Source: Paracentrotus lividus
Taxonomy: Eukaryota > Echinodermata > Echinoidea > Camarodonta > Echinidae
NCBI GenBank assembly: GCA_940671915.1
Contig: CALNVZ010003426.1
Coordinates: 41,913,408-41,977,407, forward strand
Direction of reading: 5' to 3'
DNA: 64,000 nt
Shown: one piece after another, positions 1 to 10,797 of the stretch
Numbering within the stretch: the stretch's first letter is position 1
How the letters are laid out: each line of letters starts with the position of its first letter
Notes under the pieces: model-generated
The model's input: the letters and a program-made list of their open reading frames with translations, nothing else
The model's database searches: none
What the model was told of the DNA's origin: nothing
Made by a program: the position numbers and the translations under genes

Positions 1-803
1 ATCAATTAGATTGCGCGTAATAAAACAAGATGCGCGTAGAAGTTAAGTGCGACTTTAAGTCTACTTAACTCTTTGTGAAACACCCCCCTGCTTCCATAAG
101 TGGTAGGGCCAGATATGAAAGTAATGTAGTATGAAATCTATTTTTATCAAGACTTATAGGGATTAGATGGAGGCGATTTTGTGTATTTGATGAAGGAAAA
201 AAGAGGCAAACTGGTGAGAGGACATGGCCGGTCAATGTAGGAGATGCCAACCCTATGGAATATTTATAAGATTAGATCTTGCATAATGCAAATAGTGTAA
301 ACAACTGAAACAAATGCCTTGGTCATAAGAGAAATAAATCTAATGATTTGAATGAATTCCCATAATTGAATGACATAATAAACAGTTATTATTCAGGCTT
401 TCCCTCATAAGAATTCATGAAATTTCCTTTCTATATGTTTGGAAGCACGTTTTACGTACATTCTGACATGTAAAATATATAACATCTGAAAATGGGTCCT
501 ATATCATTGAATCAAAGTTGTGATTTTAGGCTTGTGAACTTCAAAAAATGACATTTTAGTAATCAACCATTAATCACTGAAGCATGACTTCATGATTTTT
601 GCTAAAATACGCTCCTATAATAGCTAATTAAATTCCCTACGTGGTCATAAAATTAGATTTTTTCAACTCCTCCTAGTTAAAAAATCATTGATATCTGAAA
701 TAGGGGGAACTTTCTTTTTGTGTTGTGTTACAAATTTGCTACAGATAAATACAATAAATGAAAATATTTGGTGGATTGTTTCACTGTGTTTATGTAATTC
801 TAG
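1..803 (+). other. Upstream intron sequence of TNPO3
   Basis: AT-rich sequence without a convincing exon. The next upstream TNPO3 exon could not be found here, so it lies outside the window. Short open frames show no recognisable protein. Confidence 0.5.
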
Positions 804-898
804 GCCTTTATGGGACCAACTTACACCATTCTTCAAGAACCTATGGGGCTACGGAATCACCCTGATACAGTTGACGACTTCTTCAGATTATGCACAAG
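804..898 (+). CDS. TNPO3: TNPO3 exon A (clean)
   Basis: The exon is bounded by taattctag before 804 and gtaaga after 898. It reads without interruption as MGPTYTILQ, then [20 protein letters not shown], ending in the first two bases of an Arg codon (phase 2). The NHPDTVDD block is a hallmark of the TNPO3 C-terminal third. The incoming frame was chosen because it is the only open one that matches the family. Confidence 0.9.
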
Positions 899-3800
899 GT
901 AAGAAGGGTTTAGCAGCATGGTAGTTACATGCATCTATGAGCCTGCCTCGCAATCGGAGGGAACATGTGTGGCCTGATAAACAGTCACCAATGGACCAAT
1001 AAGGATGAGCAAAATTATCTGTCCCTTAAAATTTTGCAGCATTCTGTTACAGGTGTTTATCACAGTGGAATTGGGGTATATGCCCGAACAAATTCAAATG
1101 GCAATAATCTGCAACAGATGAACATTCAGGATAATCTAATTGCTCTTTTGTTGGTTTAGGGTTCATCTCTGTACTTGGACTTCTTTAGTTAATGATCATC
1201 AATTTATTTTTTTTTGTAAATCCAGACTCTTATTGTATTTTTTCATTGGATGACCCAGTAGGCCTACATGTTACCTTTTGTTACTGCGGATAGTCTCATT
1301 CATCCACGTTGCTGTGTTGTTGTTGTCCCATTTCATGATTTCTAAACCTCCATGGAGGCAACTAAAATTACTTCCCTAGAATTGCTTCCGTCAAGCAGGC
1401 TTCATGAATATGGTATATGCAGTCAATTTTGCAAATGTGGCATTGCACGCCCTAGACCTACAGATGTCCAAGCTGCCTTTATAAATTTTCAAGACTGAGT
1501 TTTGTAGATTTTGCCCCATTCATACACATTGCTGGTAGTGATTTATACAAGTCCACTTATTCACTTCTCTGCAGGTTACTGCAAGATGCCCTTGGGCCAT
1601 TTCCAGTGCAGCAGCTATGCATCAATCCTGCAATGGTGCCATCGAGCAGTCGTCACTAGACCGCATCGGGAGGCCAATGCTTCTGTCATGAAATTCTTTA
1701 CAGAAATCATCGCAGTGTAGCAGGTATTGATGGGTAAGACTAACAAGGTTGTTTTACTGTAACAACTTTCAATATATATCCATCCTTTTCATAAACAGCA
1801 AAAATAATGGACATATTCGAATTCATAGTCAGAACACTTGTATAAACCTTACTATTTCAGCTCAGTACATTTGTGTAATGAATTGAAAATGCACACTGTA
1901 TTCAAAACAAATGGAAACAAAAAAACAAAAACAAGCGAAAGCTAAACGAAAAGTAAAAAAAAGCCAACACGAACTATTTTTGCAGTCTATGCTTCTATGT
2001 ACACATTGAACTTCTGCTATATGATGTTTAATATTTTAAGATGCATGATTTTAAAAATAAAATAAAAATAAGTAAGAACATGCAAAACATTCAAGTGTTT
2101 TTGCCATATACAGAGCCAGTATTTCAGTTGAATTATACATGGCTTCTCATCTCCAATACAGGAGATGAAGACTTTGAGAGGGGAAGCTTGCTGTGAATAG
2201 ATCTTTGCAGGAGTATGGAGAGCCTTATGAAAGCTATAGTGAGCCTGTACATTCTACCTTCCAACCTACCGCAGCTGATCACGCAGAAGTCATTTTCACT
2301 TGCTCCAGTTAACCGAGAGGTACATTGTGTTGGCTCTGCATTTATTTTCATGTTATCCATTGCATGAGATTCTTTTTTTACAAAGTCCATCCAGTGCTTT
2401 CATTATCTCTCTTTTATGGATTGATAAGTTATTCTGAGGAGCAAAAGAAACTAAACTCACAACACTTGCGGTATTGATTTTATTGAACTCACAAATGCAC
2501 ACAGAGACAGCATTTTAGCACATACATGTAGGTCAGGTGGTACCCTCCTTTTCTCCTTTTCTCCTTTTTCTTTCGTTGTTTGCTGATTTCTCGGCTATTA
2601 TATTTCTTACCAGAATTGAAGAGCCTTCAAGCAAAAGGCACTAAATTCGCTGTTGATGAAAATTGAATTTACTTCAAAGAATAATAATTTGCCTACTTGC
2701 TATTCGTCCTCGATTCGCGCGGTCACCGACCGATACTATGACCCGAAAATTTTGCCCTATTGTTCCCTACCCTAATCACCCCCCCCCCCCGCCAATATAA
2801 AGGGCGCCCTCCGCGATAGGCTACCCGGCAATCTGCTTTGTATAATCTTCCTCTTTTCTCATCGCCGCCGTATGATAGAGTACCTCGGAAAGATTGCTGC
2901 CGCAAATTGGGTTTGGAATTTCACTTTCGTGATTATTTTGGTATCCGTTTGTGGGTTGTATGTCATCTAGTTGTCTTCATTGACGTCTAGATTATTGTTT
3001 CTAAATTTGGGTGTTGTTTTGGTGGCCGTTTTCCGAGTTTTTAACTTGGTTTTCGGCAACATCTCCCAAATTTCTTTCTATCCATTACATACGTGTAGTG
3101 AGTGGAAAATCCCGGGGCTTTCGGGTCCCTTTGTTATCAAGCACCGCGTACACAGAGCGCAGTGGTGTTTTGTTTGGGTTTGTAGTGGTGCGAGTTGCTT
3201 TGTGACTTCGCACTTCCCCTCCCGCCTTGTAATTTTTGAGTGAGTTCTTGATACCGTGCCATTGTTCAGGTACATACCTGTCTTTGAACAAAAGTGTTAT
3301 TGTGAATGTTGATTGCAACTGGAAGAAAATGAATATTGTAACTTCACTTTTCTTTAGATGCCTGTACATATCTGGTGCACAAATGCCATTTTTTCTGAAG
3401 TTACAAAAATGGATTTAGTCCTTTTTTTTGCAAGCTCTTCAGTTTTTCTGTACATGATCAATTATCAGTAATCTCAAGATGTAGTTCATGTTCATATATT
3501 TTTTGCCTTGTGGTTGACTGTGATGGTTACTTAATTTTTTTTGCACAGAGCTTATCTACATGGCTGAGGCAGCTCTGCAGGCCCTTCCAAGTGAGACGAC
3601 AGACGGGTAACAGCCACCCCAAAGCAGCTTAGTGATTTCCACAAGAGTATCTGCAGGTGAGTTCTTCCTGATGGTTTTTTTTTTCTCCTTTTTGATAAGA
3701 ATTAGGGAATCTATTTTTATTTGGTACTAAAGGGATTTGATAAAGAAATTGCTTTAGGTGACTGATTATGAGGACTAAGAATATTTTTTTCCATTGAACA

Positions 3801-6800
3801 GCATGTGTAATTGAAAGTAAAGTAATATTCTGTCTTGCAGTCTGTTTCTAAAAGTCAAGAAATGGTAGGTTGATAGGACCGCTTAATATAACATTAAAAC
3901 TTAGAAAAATGATGTGTTACTAGTCCTTTATTTTTTAGGGTGTCAAATTCAATCAGGCACCATCACACACTCGTTGTCTGTAAAGCCTACTGTTCACGGG
4001 TTTTACACAACTTTTAAGCACTTTAAAAACATTTTTAGATACCTTTCCAAAAGCTTACTCAAACATAGCTTCTTTTTTTTTTTAATAATTTTTTCTAGCT
4101 ATTTTGGGTAAGACGATGAGATACAAAATAAATGCCTAGCTTGGGAACTGGGTACAAGAGGGTTGCAAATTTGGTCTTGGAAGATGCCTGGGACTTCCAA
4201 GAAAAAGGTCATCAAACACCACAGATAGAGTTTGTTGCAGTAAAAAGTTTTCAAAAAAAAAGTTGATTGGTGGGGGGGGGGGGGGGGGGGGGGGGGGGGG
4301 AGGTAATACGGTTTACCGGTAATATTAGGCCCCCCTCCCCCCCACAAGCAGATTAGGTTAAAATTGAGCTCAACTATTTGAAGAGCAAAATTTTAGATAA
4401 TCATTTGAGTTCCTCTGATATCTATAAATAAAGGACTGGCTTTACAACTCTAAAATTTCATATCACAATATTCTTTAGACTCAAATTGGTATTCAAATAT
4501 TTCTTTTTATTACATGTACTACTACTTTTTTTGTTTACTTTTTATAAATCAGCAACAGTGCAGGTGCTTTAACTGCTAATAAAATTAGGGGGGGGGGCAT
4601 GATGGCCCATCCTAAGATCTCGGCTGCAGGATGGTATGGTAGTATGTGATTTAATCTACAAGACTGCACTGTTAATTTTTCTGAAATAATATCTATTTAT
4701 TTTATATGAATTAATTACGCTAATTTATGCATGAAATCATATTTTTTGCTCTAATTAACAAAATAAAGCTCCTAGAATGCTAATTTTGTTTTGTTTTGTT
4801 TTTGTTTTTTTTTTGTTGAGACATTTGTCGCAAGACTTGAAAGTAAAAATTCAGCAAACAGCGCGATCAAAGAATTTCGCGCGGCGGATTGGTCGCTAAA
4901 AATGTAGAGGAGGGGGGGGGGGGGCGGGTTAAAGCACCTTTGTTACCTGACCCCAACCAGGGGCTCTGCACCTCCATCTAACCGGAAAACCTGGGCGGCC
5001 CCCTGCACCCTGTGTCAATTTGTAAATTTGTACAGTCTTTAGTGAATATTTATATAATAGTGACTTGCCTTGAGGGAGACACAATATATATTTCCCAAAC
5101 CAGTTTTATATTGTCCCAAGTCAAAGACAAGGCAATTTGGGTCTAGATAGTGATGGAAATTTAAATGGTGTCTCCCTCAAGGCCAGTCACTCGTATATGA
5201 ATAATATTATATATATCGATTAGATTCTTTTCAAAATAATAACCATATTACTTGAATTGGGTATTTCTTTTGGCACGTTTTATTTTCATAATTCTGAGCT
5301 TAACCAATGTGATGTAATCATTCATTATGACATAATGTTTCTGTACGTATCCTCTACCTTGCTCTTTGTATTCCAACAAGCACCATCTTAAAATTACTTG
5401 TATATTAGACAAAATATGGATATTAAATACCAATAATTTTGTACAGTGGCACAATAGAAAGTGAACTAATTTTGTGGAAGAGGGTAATATGAATATTATG
5501 ATCCCTTATCATATAGCTTAGCCCTGGCTGAGACATTGTGACGTTCATTGTGTTAACCAAATCAATTAGACAGACAAAATACATGCCTATATCTGGTATC
5601 CAAAATGCCCTACCGGTATTCAGGTAATTGAATCCCTGATGACATAACAAACAATTTCTTTTAGAAATTAATTTTCTTTCAACCCCAAGACTCGTTAGGG
5701 TAATTCATTTAAGAGGGAACAGTCCCAGGTATTTGGCTTGATGTAAGCAATGCCTTGCAGGCATGAATGCGTCTTTTTAACTTGAATACTGTTTGTTGAG
5801 CAGCAGAAAGGCATCAGTTCTGTCTGGTTTTCAGATTTTGATATGCTGGCATGATTAGATGCCATGAGGTGCCTTGAGGTATTTGTCTGAAGTAAGCGAA
5901 ATGATATTTCAAAATCTCCAATGGTTGCCTGAAAAGAACCTACAATGTATTGTCTAAATTTCAAAATACTATAAACTATATTATATACCTCACTTTAACC
6001 TTAAAAGGCCTGGGTTTTTGGTCACATTATGACTGAGGGCTGGGGGGGGGGGGGGGGGGCGGAATCCCCCCCCCCCTCAGATCGGCTGTTGACCCTGCGA
6101 TCGCGACGAAAATCGCCACGCACGTCACCCAGGACGTAATCTCCAAAATGCATAGTCAAGTGTTCAGAATATTTGGTATTAATTAATTATGCTATTTATG
6201 CATAAATTTACACATTGCTCTAATTCATTAAATAAGCTCCAAAGCTGCTAATTTTTTATTTATAAACTCTTTGTAAGATTCTGATGAAATGGATTTCAAA
6301 AAAAATTCCGTATGAAATTTCATTTCTTATGTATTTCTTGTTTTTCAACTTTTGTTTTCTATTTTTTTCGATGAGAATTGTCGCGACGTTATCACGACCA
6401 CAAAACACCAAAAACTAATTGATTTGAAGCAGTAGAAGTAAAATAATCATACATATGAATATTGACTTGAATATACATTGTATTGGATTTGTACACAAAA
6501 TCACGTTTTGAGCAATTTTCGGTCTGACGAGCATGTACAAAATGTTGCGTAACTTTAGAACCGCATACCCCGACGTCGCAAATTTGGTCTTAAAAGTTGC
6601 GCGAGACTTAAAAGAAAAAAGTCCTGTAACCGTGTGTCGATAGCTTTATGCGTTTCTGAGATCTCGCGCGAAACGTCGAGGGTGGCGGAATCTGCCCCCC
6701 CAGGCCTTTTAGGGTTAAGAATGTTGAATAATCCTCTCCTTTGATTGGTCAAAAGCTTGGTCATGTCTTCAACCATGCCCCCAAAACATCTCATCGGTCA

Positions 6801-9082
6801 ATAGTACTTGGATTTATGCCTGTTGCCACCCTGGATGCCCCTTAGCAACGAGCATAGTGTTTACGTGCATAAGGCTGCTTTGCGCGATGCGATGATTTCA
6901 GATACCATAATTTGCAGCGCGATTTGGTAGCTTATTTAGTTAGTCTAAATTAGACCATGTATGTTATTTTTAGATCCCCTTGTTTTTCCGCATATAAACG
7001 ATATATTGACTGCTTTTATTTTCGGGACATGGTCGTTTCTAGACTGCTCAAGGGAACTTCCGAATCTGCCATAACCCGCGACCTGCGGTCTTGGGTTATA
7101 GCAGATGCGGAATTTCCCTTGAGCAGTCTAGAAACGGCCATGCCCCTCAAAGCAGTCAATATATCTATACTATGTTATAAAATAAATAAATATTTCTACT
7201 AGCTGTAGTCTTTTACAAATTCCATTGTCCAAGTAAACCTGGGGGGGGGGGGGGTGGGGACAAGATTATGCTCATGCTACATGGAATGCCCTATGGAATG
7301 TACATGTATTTCCGCAGGATATGAAGAAATTCTTGAGAAAAGCTTTACATTGTACGCCTTACTTCATAATGAATATTTTTTGAAGACAAACCTTCATTTT
7401 TGTAATGTTTCTTGTTATTTCTAAAATCTTTTGGTGTGTAAAAGCACCTCAAGCATTTTATCAAAATGGATAATGGCTTTATAGAAATCCCACAGATTAT
7501 TATTACAAAATTGGTGATTAATTGAAAATGACAGGGTAACCTTGCACAATAAAAGCATGCACAAAATGTGACCTGTTACAACAAAACAGGACTCAAGTAC
7601 TGTTTCATTTTTAACAAAATTAAAATTGGTTCTCTTTCTATAAATTTGTTATGATAGGCCCTATTTACCTAATCTAAGAAGACTCTGCAATCATGAGGGA
7701 GATGCAATGTGTTAATCTGTTTCATGTATAAAGGATTTGGCTTGTGAAAAAAAAAACCAAGAAAATGCTTGCAAAGATCATAGGCACAGCTTGACTTTTA
7801 TTTTGCCTTCAAGTGAGAAGCAGGTTTATTTTGCTGTGAAATTTACTTAGCAAAAGGCCCCAGCAAACACTTTCAATTCCTGTAATTGTATTTGTGGTAG
7901 GACCGCACCTCCAACCCCCCACCCCCCTCCACCCCATCTTTATTTTTCAGCATGTGTTTCCTGGGAAAAAAAATTGTGTACAAAAATCTTTAATAAATTC
8001 CAAATTTCACCCTCTCCCCCCTACTATGAAATCATGGATTCCTGTCTGCATGTAGTATGCTGAAATATCAAAATTTCTGCCCCAACTATGACATTAGTTA
8101 TTACCCAAATGTTTTCATGGGTCAACATATTTCTAGTTTTCTTCAAATCCTTACCAATCACCCTTTACCAAGTAAAGTAATTTAGGGTTAATTTTTTGTG
8201 CCTTAGTTGTTCATAAATTGGTATTTTTTTTAGAAATACAACATAAGCTGCCATCGATTTTGTCTGTGTGCACAAAACATGATTGAACAGGGTATAATTA
8301 GCATGGGCGTAAACAAAGTAGTATAATTACAGTGGTTTCAGGAGCTGTACATCTGCAACACACCTGCATGGAAAGGATCATTATGCCTTAAGCTAGGAAA
8401 TAATAGATCATCTGTTTATGAGACAAGTCAGCTTTCTTAACAAAGCACTTCAAAGAAAGCATGTACGTAACAAAAGAAATACAGTATTAAAAAAGATGAA
8501 CAAAATATATTATACATGCGATAATCGCATTTCCTGTGCTTCAACTATATTTCAATTATTAAGCAGGTGCTGTGTTTATGCACATAGGCGAAGTTTCATT
8601 TCAAACTTTTGCTTTGTAGAGGTGTTGTAGTCTTGTGGTATTATCACGTGGCAGGGAATGCAAAGGTCATGGGTTCGATACCCTGAAATGGCACTCATGT
8701 CCTTGGGCAAGAGATCTACATGCCTTACCCCACCCATGTGTCACACTGGATACCTGGTAGAGAATTCCTTCATTTTGTGCACGTGTACAATGGCGACTGG
8801 AATTTAATTTTAATCCGATGACCGGGTAATAACCGACAGAAATTTTTCACTTTCAATTCTTACTCATCCTTTGAAACCATTTCTACAGCTCACATTTTTG
8901 CAAGCCTTTACAGAACGATAAAAAAAGATCACTTTAACATTTTTTGTACTTAACTATGTTCTAAGTATGAACTACCATGATAAATGTTCTCTCTCTTACT
9001 TTTCTTTTTTATATTATCCAGTGCCGAAGAAGAGAAGAACGTCTGCTATGCCTTGAGAGATTTCACACGACTCTACAGGTAG
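804..9082 (+). CDS. TNPO3: Transportin-3 (TNPO3), C-terminal five exons, partial gene
   Basis: TNPO3 is an importin-beta family receptor that carries SR-rich splicing factors into the nucleus and releases them on Ran-GTP; its C-terminal HEAT repeats form part of the cargo-binding arch. Five exons (804-898, 1575-1723, 2162-2319, 3549-3656, 9022-9082) give about 190 residues that follow the animal protein in order: [38 protein letters not shown] and the terminal [10 protein letters not shown] followed at once by a stop. The order, the GT/AG borders and the matching end position make the family call firm. Upstream exons lie before this window. The middle three exons need several one-base frame changes while the outer two are clean. 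Introns are retained, so this is not a processed pseudogene. Sequence error is more likely than decay, but a duplicated, decaying copy cannot be excluded from one window. Family identity is recalled knowledge; the alignment was made by eye. Confidence 0.92.
1575..1723 (+). CDS. TNPO3: TNPO3 exon B, frame-shifted
   Basis: The acceptor is cttctctgcag and the donor is cag/gtattg. Homology to TNPO3 is split over frames: the exon opens as R-L-L-Q in the frame carried from exon A, continues as RCP in a second frame, then ILQW, then AIEQSSLD, then [16 protein letters not shown] in others. At least four single-base frame changes are needed. No single frame spans the exon without a stop. Splice sites look normal. 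Confidence 0.8.
2162..2319 (+). CDS. TNPO3: TNPO3 exon C, frame-shifted
   Basis: The acceptor is ctccaatacag and the donor gtacat. Fragments match TNPO3 in order but in different frames: [43 protein letters not shown] and QLTER. Joined across one-base slips they recover the helix that ends in the AEV(L/I) block of the family. The literal sequence contains in-frame stops. Confidence 0.78.
3549..3656 (+). CDS. TNPO3: TNPO3 exon D, frame-shifted
   Basis: The acceptor is ttttttgcacag and the donor gtgagt. It reads STWL in one frame, [14 protein letters not shown] in a second and [16 protein letters not shown] in a third, each matching consecutive TNPO3 segments. Two one-base deletions explain it. 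It ends in AG, which with the first base of the last exon makes a Ser codon. Confidence 0.82.
4269..4301. repeat. Poly-G homopolymer
   Basis: An uninterrupted run of over 30 G, followed by a C-rich patch at 4330-4345. Such runs recur in this window next to GGGG-ended repeats and are prone to length error. Confidence 0.9.
4585..4935. mobile_element. Partial, diverged copy of the TTAA-flanked element family
   Basis: It shares with the element at 10032-10793, in the opposite orientation, the stretch with ctacaagactg, gaattaattacgctaattta, gcatgaaatcata and agctcctagaatgctaatt. The ends are degraded, so boundaries are approximate; the right side ends in a G run followed by cgggttaa. Confidence 0.6.
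5059..5191. repeat. Short inverted-repeat (MITE-like) element
   Basis: The arms agtgacttgccttgagggag (from 5059) and ctccctcaaggccagtcact (to 5191) are inverted copies of one another over about 24 bases, with an unrelated 85-base centre. There is no coding capacity. The size and structure fit a small non-autonomous DNA element; no target duplication is evident. Confidence 0.65.
5999..6714. mobile_element. Non-autonomous piggyBac-like element, copy 1 (TTAA target)
   Basis: The element is flanked by TTAA at 5995-5998 and 6715-6718. Its ends are inverted: CCTTAAAAGGCCTGG on the left and CCAGGCCTTTTAGGG on the right. The TTAA duplication and CCCT-type ends are the signature of the piggyBac superfamily. 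It has G/C homopolymers just inside both ends, an AT-rich centre and no transposase frame. The family shares its ends with the copy at 10032-10793. The superfamily call is inference from ends only. Confidence 0.75.
7001..7164. repeat. Fold-back palindromic element
   Basis: The left arm, starting atatattgactgc and running through catggtcgtttctagactgc, is mirrored on the right by gcagtctagaaacggccatg ending gcagtcaatatat. The arms are roughly 75 bases each around a short centre near 7080-7095. An open frame crosses it, but only because the arms happen to lack stops. A similar atatattgactgctt end appears at about 53565. Confidence 0.75.
7435..7507 (+). mobile_element. LINE 3'-end fragment (CR1-like tail)
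   Basis: The block gtaaaagcacctcaagcatt, then ttatcaaaatggataatggc and a short (ATT)n tail, matches the 3' end pattern seen again at 47350-47442. This is the non-coding terminus of a CR1-type element truncated to under 100 bp. Confidence 0.5.
8617..8780 (+). mobile_element. tRNA-derived SINE
   Basis: A polymerase III promoter is visible: a box-A-like tagtcttgtgg at 8628-8638 and a box-B ggttcgatacc at 8672-8682, about 34 bases apart as in tRNA genes. The following block (tgtccttgggcaag, ccccacccatgtgt, tggatacctggtag) is a non-tRNA body typical of invertebrate tRNA-SINEs. There is no cloverleaf 3' half, so it is not a tRNA gene. It lies within the last TNPO3 intron, same strand. Confidence 0.75.
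9022..9082 (+). CDS. TNPO3: TNPO3 terminal coding exon with stop codon
   Basis: The acceptor is atattatccag. The exon reads [19 protein letters not shown] and then TAG at 9080-9082, the position where the animal protein normally stops. No frame disruption is present. The preceding 5.4 kb intron is the longest seen in this gene here. Confidence 0.92.
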
Positions 9083-9875
9083 CTGACACGTTGACATCGC
9101 ACTGGGACATCCAAGGCAATGACAACACTTTTTTTACCATTTTTTTTTTAACAAGCATTGTTTTTTTAAATCTACTTGTAAGTAAAACTATGTACCAATT
9201 ATGACTTTGAAATGCACTTCCTGAATTATGTTCACCTGGACTTGTTTATGTACTGTAATTGATAGTCTATTTGTTATCATGGTTCTGTGTACATGTGTCA
9301 ATTTTTATTTTGTTGAAAATTTCAGCCCCGTTCTAACTTGATTTCATAGGGGGTCTCAATTGCAATTTTTAAAGTCTGTATGGTTGTAGTTATAAAATGA
9401 AGGCAAATTTTTATAAAGTATCTTTTATCATTGAGCCTTGTCTAAACATCGATCCAATTTTCATTGAAGAAAAACAAATTATGTAGTGGCATATTATGTG
9501 GATTTGTATTAATGTGAGGGCTTAAAAAAGAGATGGAGCTGCATGTGATCATTATGGTCACCCTCCCCTTGTTGTCAAGTATGTAAGTGTTTCTTAATGC
9601 TTGATATTTTTAACTCCTTATGTATTGGTTAAAATGTCCTGTTCTTTAGGCCCCCCCCCCCCACAAAAAAATCATCGTATGTTTGCCCTTCCTTGACAAA
9701 ACCACTTAAAGAGGGTTGGGGGGTCTCTTTTTTTTCTTCTCTCTTTCTTTTTTAACTCATGTATTTTGCAATTTGAACTGAAAAATGAGAAACGAGGCAA
9801 CATTTTTATCAACTTTTTCAAACATTTTAGCTAAAAAATCAATAAATTCGGGATTTGACATGCTGTGAACAGAGA
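9083..9875 (+). other. TNPO3: Putative TNPO3 3' UTR
   Basis: This is the sequence after the TNPO3 stop up to just past the first canonical AATAAA, which lies at 9841-9846 and is followed by a TG-containing stretch (gacatgctgtg). No coding signal is seen. The UTR end is inferred only from the hexamer; a poly-C run at 9651-9662 and T-rich tracts lie inside. Confidence 0.4.
9841..9846 (+). promoter_or_regulatory. Candidate polyadenylation signal AATAAA for TNPO3
   Basis: This is the first exact AATAAA downstream of the TNPO3 stop, with a T/G-containing stretch about 20-30 bases later. The hexamer occurs by chance in AT-rich DNA, so this is only a candidate. Confidence 0.35.
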
Positions 9876-10031
9876 CATATATGCAAAAATTACAAAAACT
9901 TGTGTTACTTTTTTCTTTATGAAACAGGGACTCCAAGCACTACGGTAACTAAAGAATCATGTAGATTACATCACACACATCCTAAGCCCCACCACCCTTG
10001 TTTCAGTAATGTCCAGTTCTGTTAGGCTTAA

Positions 10032-10793
10032 CCCTAAAAGGGCCGGGGGGGGTGGGGGCCTAATCAGCCCCCCCCTCGACATTTCGCGCGGTCATGTCGC
10101 TGAAAAAAATTTTTGCACTCCGCGCATTTATGACTTTTTTCTCTAACATCTTACGCAACTTTTAAAACTATGTTGAAAAAAATTGAGCGTACGGTTCGGA
10201 AGTTGCGCAACATTATGTAATGCAGCGCAGACTAAAAAACCAGAGATTTTCTGTATTTGTGTACAAAACATATGGGAAATGGCTTTTCATGCTAAAATCA
10301 CATTTCTGTATTTAAAATATGGTTATTAGCCATTATTTTAGTTGATATTGCTCTAATCATTAGAGGTAATCAATGACCAAAGTATTCCAAACAAAAAAAC
10401 AATAAAATACATAAGTCGAAAAACAGAAATACATAAGAAATTCCCAAAACAATAAAATACATAAGAAATTGAATTAGATACCGGAATTTTTTTCATGTAC
10501 AATTGTTAGGAATGCTACAAAGAATAATTACACCAAGAATTAGCATTCTAGGAGCCTTATTTAATGATTAAGAGCATAAAGTATGATTTCATGCATAAAT
10601 TAGCATAATTAATATAAATTAAAAAGACATTATTTTGGAAAAACGAACTATACAGTCTTGTAGATTACATCGCACACTACAATTGTGCAAATTTTCGCGG
10701 CGATCGCGCGATCGGCGGCCGAGATCTGAAGGGGGGGCCTAATCAGCCCCCCCTTGGCTGTGAGATGGCAAAAATAGCCCGGCCTTTTTAGGG
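10032..10793. mobile_element. Non-autonomous piggyBac-like element, copy 2 (TTAA target)
   Basis: Flanked by TTAA at 10028-10031 and 10794-10797. Ends are CCCTAAAAGGGCCGGG and, inverted, CCGGCCTTTTTAGGG. Both subterminal regions contain a copy of ggcctaatcagccccccc, and GC-rich cgatcgcgcgatcg-type sequence lies inside the right end. Internal sequence matches the partial copy at 4585-4935 in reverse. A three-fold imperfect repeat of acaataaaatacataag sits at about 10395-10470. It has no transposase frame. Confidence 0.78.
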
Positions 10794-10797
10794 TTAA

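Larger units (their letters stand above)
899..3548 (+). other. TNPO3 introns between exons A and D
   Basis: Three introns (899-1574, 1724-2161, 2320-3548) surround the frame-shifted exons B and C. The third holds a GC-richer patch near 2700-3240 with a poly-C run at 2778-2789; no gene is recognised there. The taggccta-type word is seen at about 1258. Confidence 0.5.
3657..9021 (+). other. Large TNPO3 intron rich in repeats
   Basis: A 5.4 kb intron with no host exon. It holds a 36-base poly-G tract, a partial and a complete TTAA-flanked element, two hairpin elements, a LINE 3' end and a tRNA-SINE, each listed separately. The remaining sequence (for example 5200-5990, 6730-7000, 7510-8600) is AT-rich without recognisable content. 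Confidence 0.6.

Noticed and set aside
965..1159. A 64-codon frame containing [12 protein letters not shown], reminiscent of a PPPDE/DeSI peptidase motif
   Set aside because: The match is limited to about ten residues, does not continue on either side, and lies in a TNPO3 intron next to error-prone sequence.
8617..8700. tRNA gene from box A and box B
   Set aside because: The acceptor stem and 3' half are absent and a SINE body follows, so it was called a SINE.
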